64,000 nucleotides of DNA, from assembly GCF_007971385.1 (NCBI RefSeq), contig NZ_CP042434.1, positions 3,100,001-3,164,000 on the forward strand, written 5' to 3'. Numbering within the stretch: the stretch's first letter is position 1; each line of letters opens with the position of its first letter. Under the pieces are notes generated by a model. That model had not been told where the DNA came from and did no database searches. It was given only the letters and a program-made list of their open reading frames with translations. Positions 47,939 through 57,519 of this stretch are shown here, piece by piece. A program made the position numbers and the translations under genes. This DNA is from Arachidicoccus ginsenosidivorans. GTDB lineage: Bacteria > Bacteroidota > Bacteroidia > Chitinophagales > Chitinophagaceae.

Positions 47939-47977
47939 AAAATCCCCCTGTACTTTTTAATTGTACAGAGGGATTTT
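47939..47977 (-). terminator. terminator of pdhC
   Basis: Stem AAAATCCC-C-CTGTAC against GTACAG-A-GGGATTTT (47939-47953/47963-47977), 15 bp with one mismatch and a T-rich run on the side leaving pdhC. It lies 31 bases beyond the pdhC stop. Confidence 0.7.
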
Positions 47978-48007
47978 ACTTATATCTTATAGAACGAATA
48001 CTGCAGA

Positions 48008-49675
48008 TTACAGCAGCATTCTTAAAGGTTCTTCCAGCAACTCTTTCAGGGTCTGTAAGAAAGCAGAGCCTGAAGCACCGTCTACGACACGGTGGTCGCA
48101 GCTAAGTGTTACTTTCATGATATTACCTACCACGATCTGTCCGTCTTTCACAATTGGTTCCTGAGAGATACCGCCTACAGCCAGAATACAGGCATCCGGT
48201 GGATTAATAATACCAGTAAACTGATCGATACCAAACATACCCAGATTGCTTACGGTAAAGGTGCTGCCTTCCCAATCAGAAGGTTGCAGTTTTTTGTCTT
48301 TTGCCTTTTTAGCGAAAGTCTTTACTTCCTGAGAAATCACCGTCAACGGTTTAGTATCCGCAAAACGTACAACTGGTACCAGCAAGCCATCTTCCACGGC
48401 TACGGCAACCCCGATATTTACGTGATGGTTGATGCGGATTTTATCGCCCAACCAGCTACTGTTAACAGCAGGATGCTTTTTAAGTGCTACGGCAACCGCC
48501 TTGAGCACGATATCATTAAAACTGATTTTAGGCTGACCTTCTTTATTGAGTTTAGGACGGGCTGCAACAGCTGCGTCCATATTAATAGCCATGGTCAGGT
48601 AAAAATGCGGTGCGGAATACTTGCTTTCTGCCAGACGGCGCGCAATGACTTTACGCATCTGGGAAACCGGTAGTTCTTCAAAAGATTCCTGTCCGGCTGG
48701 CACTTGTGCAGCAGCTGCCGTAGAAGCGGACGCGGTAGCGGTAGTAGCGGCAGGCGTATAATTTTCAACGTCATTTCTGACGATTCTGCCATTATCACCA
48801 GATCCTTTTACGTATTTAAGGTCAACGCCTTTTTCTTCTGCTAGCTTTTTGGCCAGTGGAGAGGCAAAAATGCGGCCTTCATTCACCACTTCCTGTAATG
48901 CAGGAGCGGCTGGCGCCGTCTGAGCCGCCGGGGCTGCTGTTGCTTCTTCTGCTGCTTTAGGGGCAGTTGCTGCGTTTTCAGCTGCAGGTGCCGCTTGTCC
49001 GCCTTCACTGCTTTTGGCAGCTTTGACAATGGCGTCAACGTCTACACCATCACCCCCAATGATGGCCAGTAGGTGATTTACTTCAATTTTATCTCCAGCA
49101 GGTGCACCCTGATATAATAATTTACCATCCTTGTAGCTTTCCAGCTCCATGGTAGCCTTATCTGTTTCTATTTCAGCGAGTACATCGCCTTTTTTCACGT
49201 CGTCTCCAACATTTTTCTGCCAGGAAGCAATCACACCTTCCGTCATCGTATCACTTAGACGGGGCATCAAAACAACTTCCTCCATATTGGCCAGGTCCAG
49301 TGCAGGTGCAGCAGACGCAGCAGCGGGTGCTGCCTGATTTTGCTGTGCAGCAGGTGCTGTCGCTGCTTCTTTGGGCGCTTCAGCTGCTGGCTGAGCAGGC
49401 GCAGAACCACCACTGGTTAATGCACTGATATCTTCCCCTTCCTTTCCTATAATGGCCAGTAAATCATCCACTTGTAATTTGCTGCCGTCCGGGCCACCTA
49501 CAAATAATAGGGTGCCTTCTTTATAGCTTTCCAGCTCCATGGTGGCTTTATCTGTTTCAATCTCAGCCAACAGGTCGCCTTTTTTTACAGGGTCACCCAC
49601 TTTCTTATGCCAGGCGGCAATAACTCCTTCGGTCATGGTGTCGCTTAATCGCGGCATTTTAATCACTTCGGCCAT
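48008..49675 (-). CDS. pdhC: pyruvate dehydrogenase E2 (dihydrolipoamide acetyltransferase)
   Basis: About 555 residues. Two N-terminal lipoyl domains each carry the lipoylated lysine in ETDKATMELESY (roughly residues 36-50 and 170-185), separated by Ala/Pro-rich linkers. A peripheral-subunit-binding domain follows (FASPLAKKLAEEKGVDLKYV, GSGDNGRIVRNDVENY). The catalytic domain has PHFYLTMAINMD and the active-site DHRVVDGASGSAFLQTL. Start chosen at MAEVIKMPRLSDTMTEG; the longer frame would begin at 49693. It transfers acetyl groups from E1 to CoA. E1 and E3 genes are not in the window. A degraded copy of its 3' end lies at 40316. Confidence 0.96.
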   Translation of the reverse strand: MAEVIKMPRLSDTMTEGVIAAWHKKVGDPVKKGDLLAEIETDKATMELESYKEGTLLFVGGPDGSKLQVDDLLAIIGKEGEDISALTSGGSAPAQPAAEAPKEAATAPAAQQNQAAPAAASAAPALDLANMEEVVLMPRLSDTMTEGVIASWQKNVGDDVKKGDVLAEIETDKATMELESYKDGKLLYQGAPAGDKIEVNHLLAIIGGDGVDVDAIVKAAKSSEGGQAAPAAENAATAPKAAEEATAAPAAQTAPAAPALQEVVNEGRIFASPLAKKLAEEKGVDLKYVKGSGDNGRIVRNDVENYTPAATTATASASTAAAAQVPAGQESFEELPVSQMRKVIARRLAESKYSAPHFYLTMAINMDAAVAARPKLNKEGQPKISFNDIVLKAVAVALKKHPAVNSSWLGDKIRINHHVNIGVAVAVEDGLLVPVVRFADTKPLTVISQEVKTFAKKAKDKKLQPSDWEGSTFTVSNLGMFGIDQFTGIINPPDACILAVGGISQEPIVKDGQIVVGNIMKVTLSCDHRVVDGASGSAFLQTLKELLEEPLRMLL

Positions 49676-49843
49676 AATAGTATCATTTTTCAATCGTGCA
49701 GATAGATTACCTGCCCGTCTTTTTGCTTAATAATGAGGGCGTGAAATTACATCAAAAAGATGTAGATGCAAACGCCGGAGCAAAATTAATGGGTTAAATT
49801 GAAAAATCAGCCGTATTGCCTAGGTTTTATCTAATTGAATTTC

Positions 49844-49880
49844 ATCAATGTAAATTTGAATCGTTCAGATTTACATTGAT
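49844..49880. repeat. 17-bp inverted repeat upstream of pdhC
   Basis: ATCAATGTAAATTTGAA, 3-base centre TCG, TTCAGATTTACATTGAT: 16 of 17 positions pair. It is about 170 bases upstream of the pdhC start. It could be an operator or a terminator-like hairpin without a T run. The rest of 49676-50364 holds a pair of AGGGGGCAATTC direct repeats (49968-50003) and no supported gene. Confidence 0.6.
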
Positions 49881-49967
49881 AATGAGCTTGTTTAGCTAAT
49901 CGTAATGCAAAATCCGGGGATAAGTTGCACGGGACTCGCCAAGCCTTGGACCAACCTCATCAATGAT

Positions 49968-50003
49968 AGGGGGCAATTCGTATTGATTGTAAGGGGGCAA
50001 TTC
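49968..50003. repeat. two AGGGGGCAATTC direct repeats
   Basis: AGGGGGCAATTC at 49968-49979 and again at 49992-50003, 24 bases apart. Short repeated blocks like this occur at the ends of IS21-type elements, so this may be a remnant end. No transposase is present here. Confidence 0.35.
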
Positions 50004-50340
50004 CTGGTTGGTATTGCTTCGTTTTTAGATTTTCAGGTGAAGCTAAGCAGGGTTGATCACCGCGCTTGTTCTTTTTTGTACTATTATATATATTATAGGC
50101 TAAATTGTCAGTGCCAGGGTAAACCCCAGGGTAAATCCCTCTGGTTTTGATAAACAAATAGATATGCAGGGCGGTAACACCAGTGAAGGCGATTGGCTGA
50201 TGAGGATAAGTTCTAAAATTAATCTTAAATTAATTTTAATCTTTGCAATTTATGCCCTAAATTTGCGCTTGAAATTCAAGAACTTGCGCTGGATGCAAAT
50301 ATTTTGAGGAATAAATTTTTATTATTCCACCTATTAATTG

Positions 50341-50348
50341 TATCTTTG
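50341..50348 (+). promoter_or_regulatory. -7 box upstream of infA
   Basis: TATCTTTG (TAnnTTTG consensus) followed by C, ending 16 bases before the infA ATG. No clear -33 TTG at the ideal distance. Confidence 0.45.
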
Positions 50349-50364
50349 CGCTCCCAAAAATAGT

Positions 50365-50583
50365 ATGGCGAAACAACCACTTATAAAACAGGATGGAGTA
50401 ATTCTCGAAGCGCTAAGCAACGCAATGTTTAGGGTTAAGTTAGAAAACGGGCACGAGATTTTAGCTACCATTTCGGGAAAGATGAGAATGCACTATATAC
50501 GTATTCTACCCGGAGATAAAGTGGGGGTGGAAATGAGCCCTTATGATCTATCCAGGGGCCGGATTATATTCCGGTATAAATAG
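50365..50583 (+). CDS. infA: translation initiation factor IF-1
   Basis: 72 residues from ATG 50365: [20 protein letters not shown], then [20 protein letters not shown] and [15 protein letters not shown] single S1/OB-fold domain of the standard length. The frame extends nine codons upstream, but that part overlaps the promoter box. IF-1 blocks the ribosomal A site during initiation. First gene of the alpha-operon cluster here; the usual upstream neighbours secY/map are absent. Confidence 0.97.
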   Translation: MAKQPLIKQDGVILEALSNAMFRVKLENGHEILATISGKMRMHYIRILPGDKVGVEMSPYDLSRGRIIFRYK

Positions 50584-50693
50584 CAGTCCGATAAAAGCCA
50601 AAGGATTTCCTTTGGACAATATACCCGGCAAGCTTTTTAAAAGCAAATCCGGCAAATAAAAAGGGTTTTAGAAAATTGTAAATAAAAACACTA

Positions 50694-50810
50694 ATGAAAG
50701 TTAGAGCATCTGTCAAAAAGCGTAGCGTCGACTGCAAAATTGTTCGCAGGAAGGGTAAGCTTTACATTATTAACAAAAAGAATCCCAGATTTAAACAACG
50801 TCAGGGATAA
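50694..50810 (+). CDS. rpmJ: 50S ribosomal protein L36
   Basis: 38 residues, [20 protein letters not shown] ending RFKQRQG. The family's zinc ligands are largely lost: only one Cys remains, as in the zinc-free Bacteroidota L36. The position between infA and rpsM is the canonical one. Confidence 0.96.
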   Translation: MKVRASVKKRSVDCKIVRRKGKLYIINKKNPRFKQRQG

Positions 50811-50842
50811 GATTTTTTTAATTTTTAATTCTTAATTAATTT

Positions 50843-51223
50843 ATGGCTCGTATTGCCGGTATAGATTTACCAAAAAATAAAAGAGGCGAAATCGGATTGA
50901 CCTATATTTTTGGTATTGGTCGTTCAACAGCTCAATATATTCTGAACACTGCAGGTATTGACCCCAACAAGAAGGTCAATGAGTGGAATGATGAAGAGCA
51001 AACTGCTATTCGTAACATCATCACTAACGAAATCAAAGTAGAAGGTGCGTTGCGTAGTGAAGTTCAGATGAACATTAAACGCCTTTTAGATATTGCTTGT
51101 TACCGTGGTCTGCGTCATCGTAAGGGATTACCTTTACGTGGTCAACGTACCCGTACCAACAGCCGTACCCGTAAAGGTAAGCGTAAAACCGTGGCCGGTA
51201 AGAAAAAGGCGCCTAAGAAATAA
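50843..51223 (+). CDS. rpsM: 30S ribosomal protein S13
   Basis: 126 residues, full length: [51 protein letters not shown] and a basic tail. It sits in the small-subunit head and contacts tRNA and S19. A hairpin (AAATCTCAAAC/GTTTGGGATTT, 51240-51274) lies before rpsK. Confidence 0.98.
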   Translation: MARIAGIDLPKNKRGEIGLTYIFGIGRSTAQYILNTAGIDPNKKVNEWNDEEQTAIRNIITNEIKVEGALRSEVQMNIKRLLDIACYRGLRHRKGLPLRGQRTRTNSRTRKGKRKTVAGKKKAPKK

Positions 51224-51384
51224 TATTCAACTTTTTTTCAAATCTCAAACGGATTTTATCTCTGTTTGGGATTTGAAATTTTGTGTTTATAAAAAAGCCA
51301 CCGGATAATTAGGGCCAGATCAGTAAGATTAAGGCACTGATAGGAGGGGCAATCATTTTAGAAGACTACCTACAAACAAAAAAA

Positions 51385-51788
51385 ATGGCAAAAGGAAAAC
51401 AGCAAAGTGCAAAAGCCGCTGCGAAAAAAAGAATCGTAAAAGTGGATGCGCATGGTGATGCACATATCAGTGCAACATTCAACAACATTATCATCGCCCT
51501 TACCAACAAACAGGGACAGGTTATCTCCTGGTCTTCTGCAGGTAAAATGGGGTTCCGTGGTTCTAAAAAGAACACACCCTACGCTGCGCAGACTGCAGCT
51601 GCAGATGCAGCTAAAGTAGCAGTAGATGCTGGCTTAAGAAAGGTTGATGTATATGTAAAAGGTCCTGGTTCAGGAAGAGAAGGGCTATTCGCTCTTTGTC
51701 TCAGAACGGCATTGAGATCAATATTATCAAAGACATCACACCATTACCACATAATGGTTGCCGTCCTCCTAAAAAGAGAAGAGTATAA
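51385..51788 (+). CDS. rpsK: 30S ribosomal protein S11 (frame break near end)
   Basis: Expected about 134 residues. The N-terminus is basic and poorly conserved; the core [40 protein letters not shown] and [12 protein letters not shown] is normal. After GREG the raw frame becomes nonsense and runs to 51870. One extra G in the GGG at 51682-51684 restores [34 protein letters not shown] and a stop at 51786-51788. S11 is essential and a broken copy could not support life, so this is the clearest evidence of a base-calling error in the sequence. Confidence 0.95.
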
Positions 51789-51806
51789 TCGAATTATATT
51801 ATTAAG

Positions 51807-51832
51807 CAGAAGCCTGGTAATACAGGCTTCTG
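51807..51832. terminator. intercistronic hairpin between rpsK and rpsD
   Basis: Perfect 10-bp stem CAGAAGCCTG/CAGGCTTCTG with a 6-base loop, followed by TTTCTTATTC. Could attenuate or set an mRNA processing point within the ribosomal operon. A second hairpin CTTTCGGGCTTT/AAAGCCCGAAAG lies at 52595-52623 between rpsD and rpoA. Confidence 0.55.
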
Positions 51833-51923
51833 TTTCTTATTCTAATCATAGGGTGTGCTATTCATTTTAGATTTTTACAGATAACACATCGTCATTAAAA
51901 AATCACAAAACAAGTAAAATTTT

Positions 51924-52529
51924 ATGGCTCGTTACACTGGTCCAAAAACCAAGATCTGCCGTATGTTCGGCGAACCTATTTTAGGTAATGGTAAGTATTT
52001 AGGAAAAAACCCTAACCCTCCCGGTCAGCACGGTGCAAACCGTAAACGCAAGCAACTGGGTGAATATGCTACACAGTTAAAAGAAAAACAGAAGGCTAAA
52101 TACACTTATGGTGTATTAGAACGTCAGTTCCGTAATACTTTCGATGACGCGAACCGTCTGAAAGGAATCACTGGTGAAAACCTGATCAAATTACTGGAAG
52201 CTCGTCTGGATAACACCGTTTATCGTTTAGGCCTGGCTGCTTCTCGTCCTGCTGCCCGTCAGCTGGTGAGCCACAAGCATGTCACTGTTAACGGAGATGT
52301 TGTAAATATCCCTTCTTACCGTCTGAAACCAGGCGATATCATCGGTCTGAAAGAAAAAAGTGAAGCCAATGCTTCTCTGACCTCCCAGATCCGTGGTAAA
52401 AACCCTAAATTCAGTTGGTTAGACTGGAACGAAGCAGAAAAGAAAGGTACATTCATTACCTTCCCGGAAAGAGAGAGCGTTCCTGAGAACATCAAAGAAC
52501 AGCTGATCGTAGAGTTGTACTCTAAATAA
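51924..52529 (+). CDS. rpsD: 30S ribosomal protein S4
   Basis: 201 residues: MARYTGPKTKICRMFGEPIL, KQKAKYTYGVLERQF, and an S4 RNA-binding domain (LEARLDNTVYRLGLAASRPA, ARQLVSHKHVTVNGDVVNIP). Primary assembly protein of the 30S subunit. The N-terminal four-cysteine zinc motif of some S4 proteins is absent. Canonical position before rpoA. Confidence 0.98.
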   Translation: MARYTGPKTKICRMFGEPILGNGKYLGKNPNPPGQHGANRKRKQLGEYATQLKEKQKAKYTYGVLERQFRNTFDDANRLKGITGENLIKLLEARLDNTVYRLGLAASRPAARQLVSHKHVTVNGDVVNIPSYRLKPGDIIGLKEKSEANASLTSQIRGKNPKFSWLDWNEAEKKGTFITFPERESVPENIKEQLIVELYSK

Positions 52530-52645
52530 CGGACAGCAGAAATGGTTTTGGAACCATTTCTTTATATTCGCACAATCTTTTCTAAAACAAATATCTTTCG
52601 GGCTTTTCCATAAAGCCCGAAAGCTCAATAAAATCAAGTTTTAAT

Positions 52646-53644
52646 ATGGCAATATTAAACTTTCAGAAACCAGACAAAATCGTATTGCAGAAGGCTAATG
52701 ATTTCGATGGTAAATTTGAATTTCGTCCGCTGGAGCCCGGTTTTGGTTTAACGATCGGTAACGCACTGCGCAGAGTCCTGTTAAGCTCTCTGGAAGGTTA
52801 TGCGATTGTAGGAATCAAAATTGATGGCGTAGACCATGAGTTTGCGACTATCCCTGGTGTTACAGAAGACGTAACAGAATTGATTCTGAACCTGAAACAG
52901 GTACGCTTTAAAAAGACGGTAGATCAGGACCTGGGTCCTGAAAAGGTCGTTTTGTCCATCAAGGGCAAACCTGAGTTTACCGCCGGTAATATCGGTGAAG
53001 CCACTCCTAATTTTGAAGTGATGAACCCTGAACTCGTTTTATGTGTTCTGGATCCATCCGCAAAACTGGATATCGAACTAACCATTGCCAAAGGCCGCGG
53101 TTATGTTCCCTCTGAAGAGAACAAGGTGAAAGATGCACCCTTTGGTTACATCGCCATCGACTCTATTCATACCCCGATCAAGAATGTAAAGGTCGCTATT
53201 GAAAACTACCGTGTTGAACAGCGCACTGACTACGAAAAAATGTTACTGGATGTCACTACAGACGGTACCATTCATCCCGAAGATGCTGTTAAACAAGCTT
53301 CTCGCATAATGATCCAGCACTTAATGATCATCACAGATGAAAACATCACCTTTGACAGCAAAGAGGATAAGAAAGAAGATGTGGTCGATGAAACTGTGCT
53401 GCAATTGCGTAAGGTATTAAAGACGCCGCTGGAAGATCTGGATCTTTCCGTTCGTGCCTTTAACTGCCTGAAAGCAGCTAAGATCAACTCTCTCAGTGAA
53501 CTGGTTCAATACGAACAGGAAGATCTGATGAAATTCCGCAACTTCGGACAGAAATCACTCACCGAGATCGAACAGGTGTTACACGAAAGAGGCCTGCAAT
53601 TTGGCATGGATCTCATTCGTATGGGTGTAGAAGTAAACGATTAA
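52646..53644 (+). CDS. rpoA: RNA polymerase alpha subunit
   Basis: 332 residues. The N-terminal dimerisation domain includes FRPLEPGFGLTIGNALRRVL and LSSLEGYAIVGIKIDGV. The C-terminal domain, DNA- and activator-binding, includes LEDLDLSVRAFNCLKAAKIN, SLSELVQY and LMKFRNFGQKSLTEI. Full length with no anomalies. Confidence 0.98.
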   Translation: MAILNFQKPDKIVLQKANDFDGKFEFRPLEPGFGLTIGNALRRVLLSSLEGYAIVGIKIDGVDHEFATIPGVTEDVTELILNLKQVRFKKTVDQDLGPEKVVLSIKGKPEFTAGNIGEATPNFEVMNPELVLCVLDPSAKLDIELTIAKGRGYVPSEENKVKDAPFGYIAIDSIHTPIKNVKVAIENYRVEQRTDYEKMLLDVTTDGTIHPEDAVKQASRIMIQHLMIITDENITFDSKEDKKEDVVDETVLQLRKVLKTPLEDLDLSVRAFNCLKAAKINSLSELVQYEQEDLMKFRNFGQKSLTEIEQVLHERGLQFGMDLIRMGVEVND

Positions 53645-53718
53645 TTTTTTATCACATAGGCCAATAAAGGCCGGTGCTTACATTCCTTGACACGGTGTAA
53701 GTATAAAATTCAACAAAA

Positions 53719-54363
53719 ATGCGTCACGGAGATAAACAAAACAATTTAGGTCGCAAAAAAGCGCACAGAGATGCCCTTCTTTCTAATCTGGCTGCCCAGC
53801 TGATTACACATAAGAGAATTGTAACCACGCTTGCAAAAGCAAAGGAACTGCGTAAATATGTAGAACCATTGATTACAAAGACAAAGAAGAACGCTTCTGA
53901 AGCGCAGATCAGTCACAACCACCGTCTGGTATTCTCTTTTTTGCAGAATAAGACAGCGGTGAAAGAACTTTTCACTGTGGTTGGCCCTAAAATCGGTGAT
54001 CGTCCAGGTGGTTATACCCGCATCATCAAATTGGGCATCCGTCCTGGTGACAATGGCGAAAAGGCAATGATCGAACTGGTAGACTTCAATGAAGTATACG
54101 GCAAATCAGCTGCAGCTGGTGAAAACCAGGAAGCAGCCAAGAGAACCCGTCGTAGCCGCAGCGCTGCAAAGAAAGCAACTGATGCTACTACTGCAAGCGC
54201 TGAACCAACAACAGCATCTGCTATTGAAGATGTGGAAGTTGTAGAAGAAAAGGCTCCAGAGGCTCCAGTGGCTGAATCAGCACCTGAAGCACCTGCTATT
54301 GAAGCTGAAGCGCCTAAAGCAGACGATGCAGCTGGCGAGTCAACTGAAGAAGCAGCAAAATAA
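53719..54363 (+). CDS. rplQ: 50S ribosomal protein L17 with long acidic tail
   Basis: The first ~125 residues are standard L17: [61 protein letters not shown] ~90-residue tail rich in Ala, Glu and Pro follows ([14 protein letters not shown]), low-complexity and acidic after a short RRSRSAAKK patch. Extended L17 tails are common in Bacteroidota. Last gene of the operon; a terminator follows at 54431-54472. Confidence 0.97.
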   Translation: MRHGDKQNNLGRKKAHRDALLSNLAAQLITHKRIVTTLAKAKELRKYVEPLITKTKKNASEAQISHNHRLVFSFLQNKTAVKELFTVVGPKIGDRPGGYTRIIKLGIRPGDNGEKAMIELVDFNEVYGKSAAAGENQEAAKRTRRSRSAAKKATDATTASAEPTTASAIEDVEVVEEKAPEAPVAESAPEAPAIEAEAPKADDAAGESTEEAAK

Positions 54364-54430
54364 GCACTACTGTCTGCAACTGCAATAGAATGATTGTTGT
54401 GTTGTAAACATTAGAAAAGGTATAAAAAGA

Positions 54431-54472
54431 ACCTCCGCTAAAATAGAAACCTATTTAGTGGAGGTTTTTTTA
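54431..54472 (+). terminator. terminator of the alpha ribosomal operon
   Basis: Stem ACCTCCGCTAAAATAG against CTATTTAGTGGAGGT with a short loop, then a run of T at 54465-54471. Confidence 0.8.
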
Positions 54473-54582
54473 TTCCTTTTTGAGGTTTTACCGGGTGATT
54501 ATTGAGCCCACCACAAAGAAATCTTGGGATTCCCTTGAATTGTTGCTAATTTTGTGGAACATCATAAAAATATATTGTACCC

Positions 54583-55161
54583 GTGGAAAAGAAATCAAAG
54601 GTAATGATCTGTTTTGGCCTCTTGATCACCCTGGCTGTTGTCATGCGGTTGATCCCTATGCCTGCTGGAATATACGGCGTCACGCCGATGTATGCCATGG
54701 CTATCTTTGGCGGAGCCATCTTTAAAAAGGATAAGAAATATGCCTTTTTATTACCGCTACTCAGTTTTTTTATCTGCGATGTATTAATACAGCTATTGTA
54801 TAAAATGGGTGCCTGGACAACGCCTGGCTTTTATGATGGCCAGCTATTGAATTATGTCCTTTTTGCTTTATTGACCTTTATAGGGTTTGGGATCAAAAAA
54901 CCAGGTCTATTATCCGTTGGTCTTGCCTCGCTGATTGCGCCAACGGTGTTTTTCCTTTTATCCAATCTCGGAGTTTGGGCATTTGCCGGATTTTATCCGA
55001 TGACAACAGCGGGACTTAAAGCCTGTTATATTGCCGGTTTTCCTTTTTATTTTCCTTTTAGTCTGCTGTCTACTTTGGTGTTTTCTGCGGTTCTATTCGG
55101 GGCTTATGAACTTTATCAAAGTAAAAGCCGTACTGCGGCCGGCAGTTTTGAACATGTTTGA
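54583..55161 (+). CDS. DUF6580-type integral membrane protein
   Basis: 192 residues with about five or six membrane helices. The pattern RLIPMPAGIYGVTPMYAMAI, FGGAIFKKDKKYAFLLPLLS and FFICDVLIQLLY resembles the DUF6580 family, ECF-S/BioY-like in general build. Start is GTG at 54583. Function unknown; the related architecture hints at a vitamin or metal uptake S-component, but no ECF ATPase genes are nearby. Monocistronic. Confidence 0.65.
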   Translation: MEKKSKVMICFGLLITLAVVMRLIPMPAGIYGVTPMYAMAIFGGAIFKKDKKYAFLLPLLSFFICDVLIQLLYKMGAWTTPGFYDGQLLNYVLFALLTFIGFGIKKPGLLSVGLASLIAPTVFFLLSNLGVWAFAGFYPMTTAGLKACYIAGFPFYFPFSLLSTLVFSAVLFGAYELYQSKSRTAAGSFEHV

Positions 55162-55200
55162 TATTAATTGACTGTTTGTTTGTACAAATAAGCTGCAGTA

Positions 55201-55248
55201 AAGCCAAAAGCGCTAAGCAAATTTACATTGCTTAGCGCTTTTGGCTTT
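55201..55248. terminator. bidirectional terminator between DUF6580 gene and metG
   Basis: Perfect 20-bp stem AAGCCAAAAGCGCTAAGCAA / TTGCTTAGCGCTTTTGGCTT (55201-55220/55228-55247), 7-base loop, T run on the plus side. Sits between convergent genes. Confidence 0.85.
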
Positions 55249-55314
55249 TAAAATTGGTTTTAGAGTATTGTGTCCCTTCCCCGGCTAAATTCCGCAAGGG
55301 ATCGCTTATTTACC

Positions 55315-57468
55315 CTAATTTACAGTTTTCCCATTTGGAACCAGGCTATCGGGACCAACAAATACCAGTTTTCCTGTGTGGTCTTCGCTCATGAGAATCA
55401 TACCATTACTTTCGATCCCGCGCATTTTGCGGGGCGCCAGATTGGCCACCACGGTTACTTGTTTACCTATGATCTCCTCTGGTGTAAAATGCTGCGCTAT
55501 ACCAGAGCAAATGGTACGCACTTCCTCTCCCATATCCACTTCCAGTTTTAGAAGTTTGTCTGCTTTGGGGATGCGTTCAGCGGTTTTTATGGTACCCACT
55601 CTAAGGTCAATCTTGGCAAAATCATCAAACTGGATTTCAGCCTTGCTGTCAGAGGGAACTGTCGGCTCCTGGCTTAATGGTTGCTTATTATCACCAGTTA
55701 ATGCCGCCTCGGTTTTTGCCTTGGCTGCATCTGCCTTAGCAGCACCTGCTTTTAATTTTTCGAGCTGTTGCTGAATCTCGCTGTCTTCAATTTTGCGGAA
55801 CAGTAACTCAGGGGCGCGAAGGCTGTAGCCTACGCTGAGTAGCTTAATACGACCGCCGTTTTTCCATTCCAGCATTTTATCCACCACCTTCATCATATGA
55901 CAAAGCCTTTGGGCTGTCTGGGGCAAAAACGGATTAATGAAAATAGCCAGGTTAGCCGTCAGTTGCAGGCAAAGGTGCAGGCAATTGTCAATCAGTTGTT
56001 GATTTAAAGGATTTTCTTCCAGCGTCTTAGCTACAATCCATGGCTCTTTTTCCTGCATATAGCGATTGCCTTTACGGGCCAGATCAATCACCTCAAATAA
56101 AGCTTCACGGAACTTATAATGTTCAATACTTTGTTCAATTTTGATTTTAGCATCTTCAATGTCTTTGATCAATTGTTGATCCTTGCTGTCCAGGCGTGTG
56201 GCATGCAAAGGGGGGACTTTGCCTTTACAGAGTTTATGCATCAGCACAAAGCTCCGGTTAACAAAGTTGCCGAATATAGCTACCAGTTCACTGTTATTGG
56301 CATCCTGAAATCCCTTCCAGGTGAACTCACTGTCTTTGGATTCCGGCATAATGGTCGTCAGATAGTACCTCAATACATCAGCCATGGCAGGACCACCATT
56401 TTCTTTATTGATAAAATCATCGATATAATCCTGCATTTCCAGCTTCCAGTTACGACTGGTGCTCATCTTATCGCCTTCCAGATTGACAAATTCATTGGCC
56501 GGAACATTATCCGGCAGGATATTGTTATGCAGTTTGAGCATTACGGGAAAGATAATACAATGAAAAACAATATTATCTTTTCCAATAAAGTGTACTAGCT
56601 TGGTATCTTTATCGTTCCAAAGAATATCGGCGTCCATTCCGTGTTCTTTGCAATAGGCCTTTGTCGCGCTGATATACCCGATGGGGGCATCAAACCATAC
56701 ATATAGTACCTTACCCTCGGCGCCTGGAACCGGCACTTTTACGCCCCAGTCCAGATCCCGGGTTACGGCACGTGGTTGCAGGCCGCCATCCAGCCAGCTC
56801 TTGCACTGACCCAGTACGTTGCCCTTCCAATCATCTTTGTGCTCGGTTAAAATCCACTGTCTGAGCCAGCTTTCATGCTTGTCAAGGGGAAGATACCAGT
56901 GTTTAGTGCTTTTTTTCACCGGCTTATTACCGCTAAGTGTGCTGACCGGGTCAATTAACTGTTCCGGACTAAGACTGGTCCCGCATTTTTCACACTGATC
57001 TCCAAAAGCCTGCGTAAAGCCACAATTGGGGCAGGTTCCCTGGATGAAGCGGTCCGCTAAAAAGGTAGCCGCCTGCTCATCATAATATTGTTCGCTTTCT
57101 TTTATTTCCAGATCACCCTGGTCATTGAGCTTTTTAAAAAAGGCGCTGGCCGTCTCATGGTGAATGGGAGCGGAGGTGCGGTGATAGATGTCAAAGCTAA
57201 TGAGCAGATCCTTGAAATTCTGCTTGATAATGGGATGGTATTTATCTATAATCGCTTGAGCAGTAGTACCTTCCTTTTTGGCCTGGATGGGAATGGCAGT
57301 CCCATGTTCGTCACTGCCACAGACAAAAAGCACTTCTCTTTGCTGGGCTCTGAGGTAACGCACATAAATATCTGCGGGCAAATAAGCGCCCGCCAGATGA
57401 CCGATATGTTTGAGTCCATTGGCATAAGGTAGTGCCGCTGTTATGAGATAACGCTTGGTTGAATTCAT
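55315..57468 (-). CDS. metG: methionyl-tRNA synthetase
   Basis: 717 residues, class I. The HIGH-type motif lies in ALPYANGLKHIGHLAG. The zinc knuckle is CPNCGFTQAFGDQCEKCG, and the KMSKS loop appears as KMSTSRNW. An anticodon-binding helical domain follows, then a C-terminal EMAP/Trbp111-like tRNA-binding domain (DDFAKIDLRVGTIKTAERIP, GIAQHFTPEEIIGKQVTVVA) after an Ala/Lys-rich linker. Charges initiator and elongator tRNA-Met. A promoter lies 20 bases upstream. Confidence 0.98.
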   Translation of the reverse strand: MNSTKRYLITAALPYANGLKHIGHLAGAYLPADIYVRYLRAQQREVLFVCGSDEHGTAIPIQAKKEGTTAQAIIDKYHPIIKQNFKDLLISFDIYHRTSAPIHHETASAFFKKLNDQGDLEIKESEQYYDEQAATFLADRFIQGTCPNCGFTQAFGDQCEKCGTSLSPEQLIDPVSTLSGNKPVKKSTKHWYLPLDKHESWLRQWILTEHKDDWKGNVLGQCKSWLDGGLQPRAVTRDLDWGVKVPVPGAEGKVLYVWFDAPIGYISATKAYCKEHGMDADILWNDKDTKLVHFIGKDNIVFHCIIFPVMLKLHNNILPDNVPANEFVNLEGDKMSTSRNWKLEMQDYIDDFINKENGGPAMADVLRYYLTTIMPESKDSEFTWKGFQDANNSELVAIFGNFVNRSFVLMHKLCKGKVPPLHATRLDSKDQQLIKDIEDAKIKIEQSIEHYKFREALFEVIDLARKGNRYMQEKEPWIVAKTLEENPLNQQLIDNCLHLCLQLTANLAIFINPFLPQTAQRLCHMMKVVDKMLEWKNGGRIKLLSVGYSLRAPELLFRKIEDSEIQQQLEKLKAGAAKADAAKAKTEAALTGDNKQPLSQEPTVPSDSKAEIQFDDFAKIDLRVGTIKTAERIPKADKLLKLEVDMGEEVRTICSGIAQHFTPEEIIGKQVTVVANLAPRKMRGIESNGMILMSEDHTGKLVFVGPDSLVPNGKTVN

Positions 57469-57488
57469 GCTACGTGTTTATTATGCTA

Positions 57489-57519
57489 CAAAAGTATTGC
57501 AATCTGCCGGAGTACCCAA
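57489..57519 (-). promoter_or_regulatory. promoter of metG
   Basis: On the minus strand TTG (57519-57517), 20-base spacer, TACTTTTG (57496-57489): an exact match to TTG-N20-TAnnTTTG, about 20 bases before the metG ATG. The remaining bases of 57469-57823 also hold a plus-strand candidate TTG-N22-TATTTTTG (57644-57676) for the transferase gene. Confidence 0.6.

Noticed and set aside
49905..50157. Small ORFs on both strands upstream of infA
   Set aside because: No recognisable protein features; they cross the AGGGGGCAATTC repeats and have no plausible start context.
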